A DNA stretch of 64,000 nucleotides, taken from NCBI RefSeq assembly GCF_018139485.1, contig NZ_JAGSNF010000013.1:1-64000 (forward strand). The letters run 5' to 3'. Below are positions 62,846 through 64,000 of this stretch, piece by piece. Position 1 is the stretch's first letter; every line of letters starts with the position of its first letter. The position numbers and the translations under genes are program-made. The notes beneath the pieces were generated by a model. That model did not search any database. It worked only from the letters and a program-made list of their open reading frames with translations, and was not told the origin of the DNA. This DNA comes from Phycicoccus avicenniae. Lineage in GTDB: Bacteria > Actinomycetota > Actinomycetes > Actinomycetales > Dermatophilaceae.

Positions 62846-63136
62846 ATGGCCGAGATCACCCGGCTCCCAGGACCCGTGGCCGACCTCTGGGACTGGCAGC
62901 TCGACGGAGCGTGCCGCCGGGTCGGTCCCGAGGTGTTCTTCCACCCCGAGGGCGAGCGTGGCAGCAAGCGCCACCACCGCGACACCGCGGCCAAGGAGGT
63001 CTGCCTCTCCTGCCCCGTCCTCGCCCAGTGCCGCTCGCACGCCCTCGCCGTCCGCGAGCCCTACGGCGTATGGGGCGGGCTCACCGAGGACGAGCGCGAG
63101 GCCCACTACTCGCGGGAGCGGCACATCGCCTCCTGA
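62846..63136 (+). CDS. WhiB-family iron-sulfur transcriptional regulator (WhiB3-like)
   Basis: A 96-residue Wbl protein with four cluster-binding cysteines (23, 53, 56, 62) in the CxxC arrangement, and the turn GVWGG at 74-78. The N-terminal RLPGPVADLWDWQLDGAC and FFHPEGERGS resemble M. tuberculosis WhiB3, as does its placement near groEL and guaB. Such proteins bind a 4Fe-4S cluster and the sigma factor and respond to redox or nitric oxide. GGAGGT five bases before the ATG sets the start. Confidence 0.93.
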   Translation: MAEITRLPGPVADLWDWQLDGACRRVGPEVFFHPEGERGSKRHHRDTAAKEVCLSCPVLAQCRSHALAVREPYGVWGGLTEDEREAHYSRERHIAS

Positions 63137-63217
63137 GGCGCAGACGCACGCTCCTCCAGGCGGCCGGAGAGCCGCCACGCCCCGTCAGGGGCCCCACAGC
63201 CGGGTCACGCCCGTCGA

Positions 63218-63268
63218 CGTGGGGGCGAGAGCCCACGACGACGGATCCCGTGGGGGCGAGAGCCCACG
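63218..63268. repeat. Duplicated 20-base hairpin
   Basis: CGTGGGGGCGAGAGCCCACG occurs at 63218-63237 and 63249-63268 (31-base period). Each can form a six-base stem (CGTGGG/CCCACG). It could terminate whiB. Confidence 0.75.
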
Positions 63269-63290
63269 GGTGCCGGTGGCCCGCCGCCGC

Positions 63291-63396
63291 GGGGGGGGGG
63301 GGGGGGGGGGGGGGCCCCCCCCCCCCCCCCCCGCCCCCCCCCCCCCCCCCCCCCCCCCCCCGGGCCGGGCCCCCCCCCCCCCCCCCCCCCCCCCCC
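63291..63396. repeat. G24-C18-C28-C27 homopolymer block
   Basis: G at 63291-63314, C at 63315-63332, one G, C at 63334-63361, GGGCCGGG, then C at 63370-63396. The G24 and C18 arms are fully complementary. Such runs are rare in real genomes and may reflect sequencing or assembly error. Confidence 0.85.
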
Positions 63397-63504
63397 GCCC
63401 CTCCGCCTCGCGCGGCTCCTCCACTGTCGCGGCCCCTGACCTCCCCCGGCCTTTCGACCTCTCGCGGCCGCTCCGCTGCCACGACCCCTCTGCCTCGGCG
63501 GCCC

Positions 63505-63510
63505 TACGCT
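63505..63510 (+). promoter_or_regulatory. Leaderless -10 element of the S4-domain gene
   Basis: TACGCT ends six bases before the GTG at 63517. Confidence 0.5.
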
Positions 63511-63516
63511 GGCCCC

Positions 63517-63738
63517 GTGGACCCCTTCGACGTGCCCATCCGTGACGCCACGATCCGCCTCGGCCAGCTGCTCAAGCTGAGCGGCCTCGTCGAGGACGGT
63601 GCGAGTGCGCGCCTCGTCGTCGAGCAGGGGCTCGTCACGGTCGACGGCGAGACCGAGACCCGCCGCGGCCGGCAGGTCGCCGTCGGGTCGCTCGTCGCGC
63701 TCGAGGGCGCGGGAACCATCCGGGTCACCTCCGGCTGA
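63517..63738 (+). CDS. Small S4-domain RNA-binding protein
   Basis: A 73-residue protein made only of an S4 fold: IRLGQLLKLSGLVEDGASARLVVEQGLVTVDGE is the alpha-L RNA-binding core. Members of this YaaA/YbcJ-like group bind structured RNA, perhaps ribosomal; the role is unknown. It is predicted to be leaderless, with GTG six bases after TACGCT. It is convergent with groEL. Confidence 0.85.
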   Translation: MDPFDVPIRDATIRLGQLLKLSGLVEDGASARLVVEQGLVTVDGETETRRGRQVAVGSLVALEGAGTIRVTSG

Positions 63739-63739
63739 C

Positions 63740-63789
63740 CGGCCCCGGACGCACCGATGCCGCCCGGCCCCGGACGCACCGATGCCGCC
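63740..63789. repeat. Two 25-base tandem repeats
   Basis: CGGCCCCGGACGCACCGATG-CCGCC occurs twice in tandem (63740-63764, 63765-63789), followed by a partial third copy, between the convergent S4 and groEL genes. Confidence 0.85.
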
Positions 63790-63824
63790 CGGCCCCGAGG
63801 GGACCGGACGGCATCCGGTGGGAT

Positions 63825-63840
63825 GACGCCCGTGGGCGTC
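63825..63840 (-). terminator. Hairpin after groEL
   Basis: GACGCCC/GGGCGTC, seven pairs and a two-base loop, 11 bases beyond the groEL stop. Confidence 0.5.
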
Positions 63841-63850
63841 CGAGGGGAGG

Positions 63851-64000
63851 TCAGTGACCGTGGCCGTGGCCGTGGCCGCCGGCGGCCTCCTCCTCGTCCT
63901 CTTTCTTGTCCACGACGAGCGTGTCGGTCGTGAGGACCATCGACGCGATCGACGCGGCGTTGCGCAGCGCGCTGCGGGTGACCTTGACCGGGTCGATGAC
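63851..64000 (-). CDS. groEL: Chaperonin GroEL, C-terminal end (partial)
   Basis: The last 49 codons of a gene that continues beyond the window. The peptide reads [20 protein letters not shown], then [20 protein letters not shown], and ends GGHGHGHGH. The first part is the conserved GroEL equatorial end; the Gly-His tail marks the GroEL1-type chaperonin found in actinobacteria with two groEL copies, in place of the GGM tail. The His-rich end can bind metal ions. This 3' end stops short of two tandem repeats shared with the S4 gene gap. Confidence 0.95.
   Translation of the reverse strand, partial: VIDPVKVTRSALRNAASIASMVLTTDTLVVDKKEDEEEAAGGHGHGHGH

Larger units (their letters stand above)
63137..63516. 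other. 380-base non-coding region with repeats and GC homopolymers
   Basis: No believable gene. It contains two copies of a 20-base hairpin sequence, then 106 bases of almost pure homopolymer, then ordinary sequence leading to the S4-protein promoter. Open frames across the homopolymer encode poly-Gly or poly-Pro and are artefacts of composition. Confidence 0.8.

Noticed and set aside
63081-63482. Poly-Gly/poly-Pro proteins across the homopolymer
   Set aside because: The frames exist only because of G and C runs and lack any start context or homology.

Overview
This is 64 kb of a very GC-rich actinobacterial chromosome. The lineage call rests on a WhiB regulator, a GroEL with a Gly-His repeat tail, a guaB3/guaB pair next to whiB and groEL, the MurT/GatD pair, PspC-fused histidine kinases, and many genes with a TANNNT hexamer 6-7 bases before the start codon (leaderless style). 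The order guaB3-guaB-whiB-groEL resembles, from memory, the Rv3410c-Rv3417c region of Mycobacterium tuberculosis. The housekeeping content fits a Micrococcales-type organism, but I cannot name a genus. I see no rRNA, tRNA, CRISPR array, transposase or phage gene. The content is core chromosome rather than a mobile island.

Layout. 0-8 kb (minus strand): a secreted PQQ-type sugar dehydrogenase, then a four-gene fatty-acid beta-oxidation operon (acyl-CoA dehydrogenase, thiolase, FadB-like multifunctional enzyme, nitronate monooxygenase-like flavoprotein) headed by a strong inverted repeat. 8-11 kb: a 2H phosphodiesterase and an NfeD-like/flotillin pair, followed by a repeat-rich 447-base gap. 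11-17 kb: a CoA-transferase, a DMT permease, a taurine/sulfonate-type ABC uptake operon and a formate/nitrite-type channel. 17-23.4 kb: purH with its own ZTP riboswitch, a PPOX flavoprotein, purN, a large membrane protein and sucCD. 23.5-28 kb: a lipase-like hydrolase, an M23 endopeptidase and the PcrA helicase.

28-35 kb: a small secreted two-cysteine protein lying between two near-identical hairpins; then a repair and rescue group (LigD-type polymerase, ArfB-like hydrolase, family 5 uracil-DNA glycosylase) mixed with a methyltransferase, a D-amino-acid oxidase, an acetyltransferase and a quinone reductase. 35-41 kb: an AtoE-type transporter, then a PspC-kinase/LuxR-regulator pair divergent from a PspC membrane protein. 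41-46 kb: Nudix hydrolase, glycosyltransferase, flippase-like membrane protein, and the murT-gatD lipid II amidation operon. 46-50 kb: lipase, guaA, DUF3817 and SURF1. 50-55 kb: MOSC protein, an unusual two-gene ABC exporter whose nucleotide-binding domains are complementary-degenerate, DedA and a membrane-anchored glutaredoxin. 55-64 kb: DUF1905, succinate-semialdehyde-type dehydrogenase, guaB3, a P1-family peptidase, a beta-lactamase-fold lipoprotein, guaB, whiB, an S4 protein and the 3' end of groEL.

Functionally, purine synthesis recurs: purN and purH, with purH under ZTP control, plus guaA, guaB and guaB3. The window also covers fatty-acid/CoA metabolism (beta-oxidation operon, CoA-transferase, sucCD, AtoE) and cell-wall work (MurT/GatD, M23 peptidase, flippase-like protein). 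I found no clear undescribed system. The best leads are the asymmetric ABC exporter, the hairpin-flanked secreted miniprotein with its TGTCGA repeats, the repeat-rich gap at 10.8-11.3 kb, and the density of predicted leaderless starts. A G24/C18 homopolymer block near 63.3 kb may be a sequence artefact.
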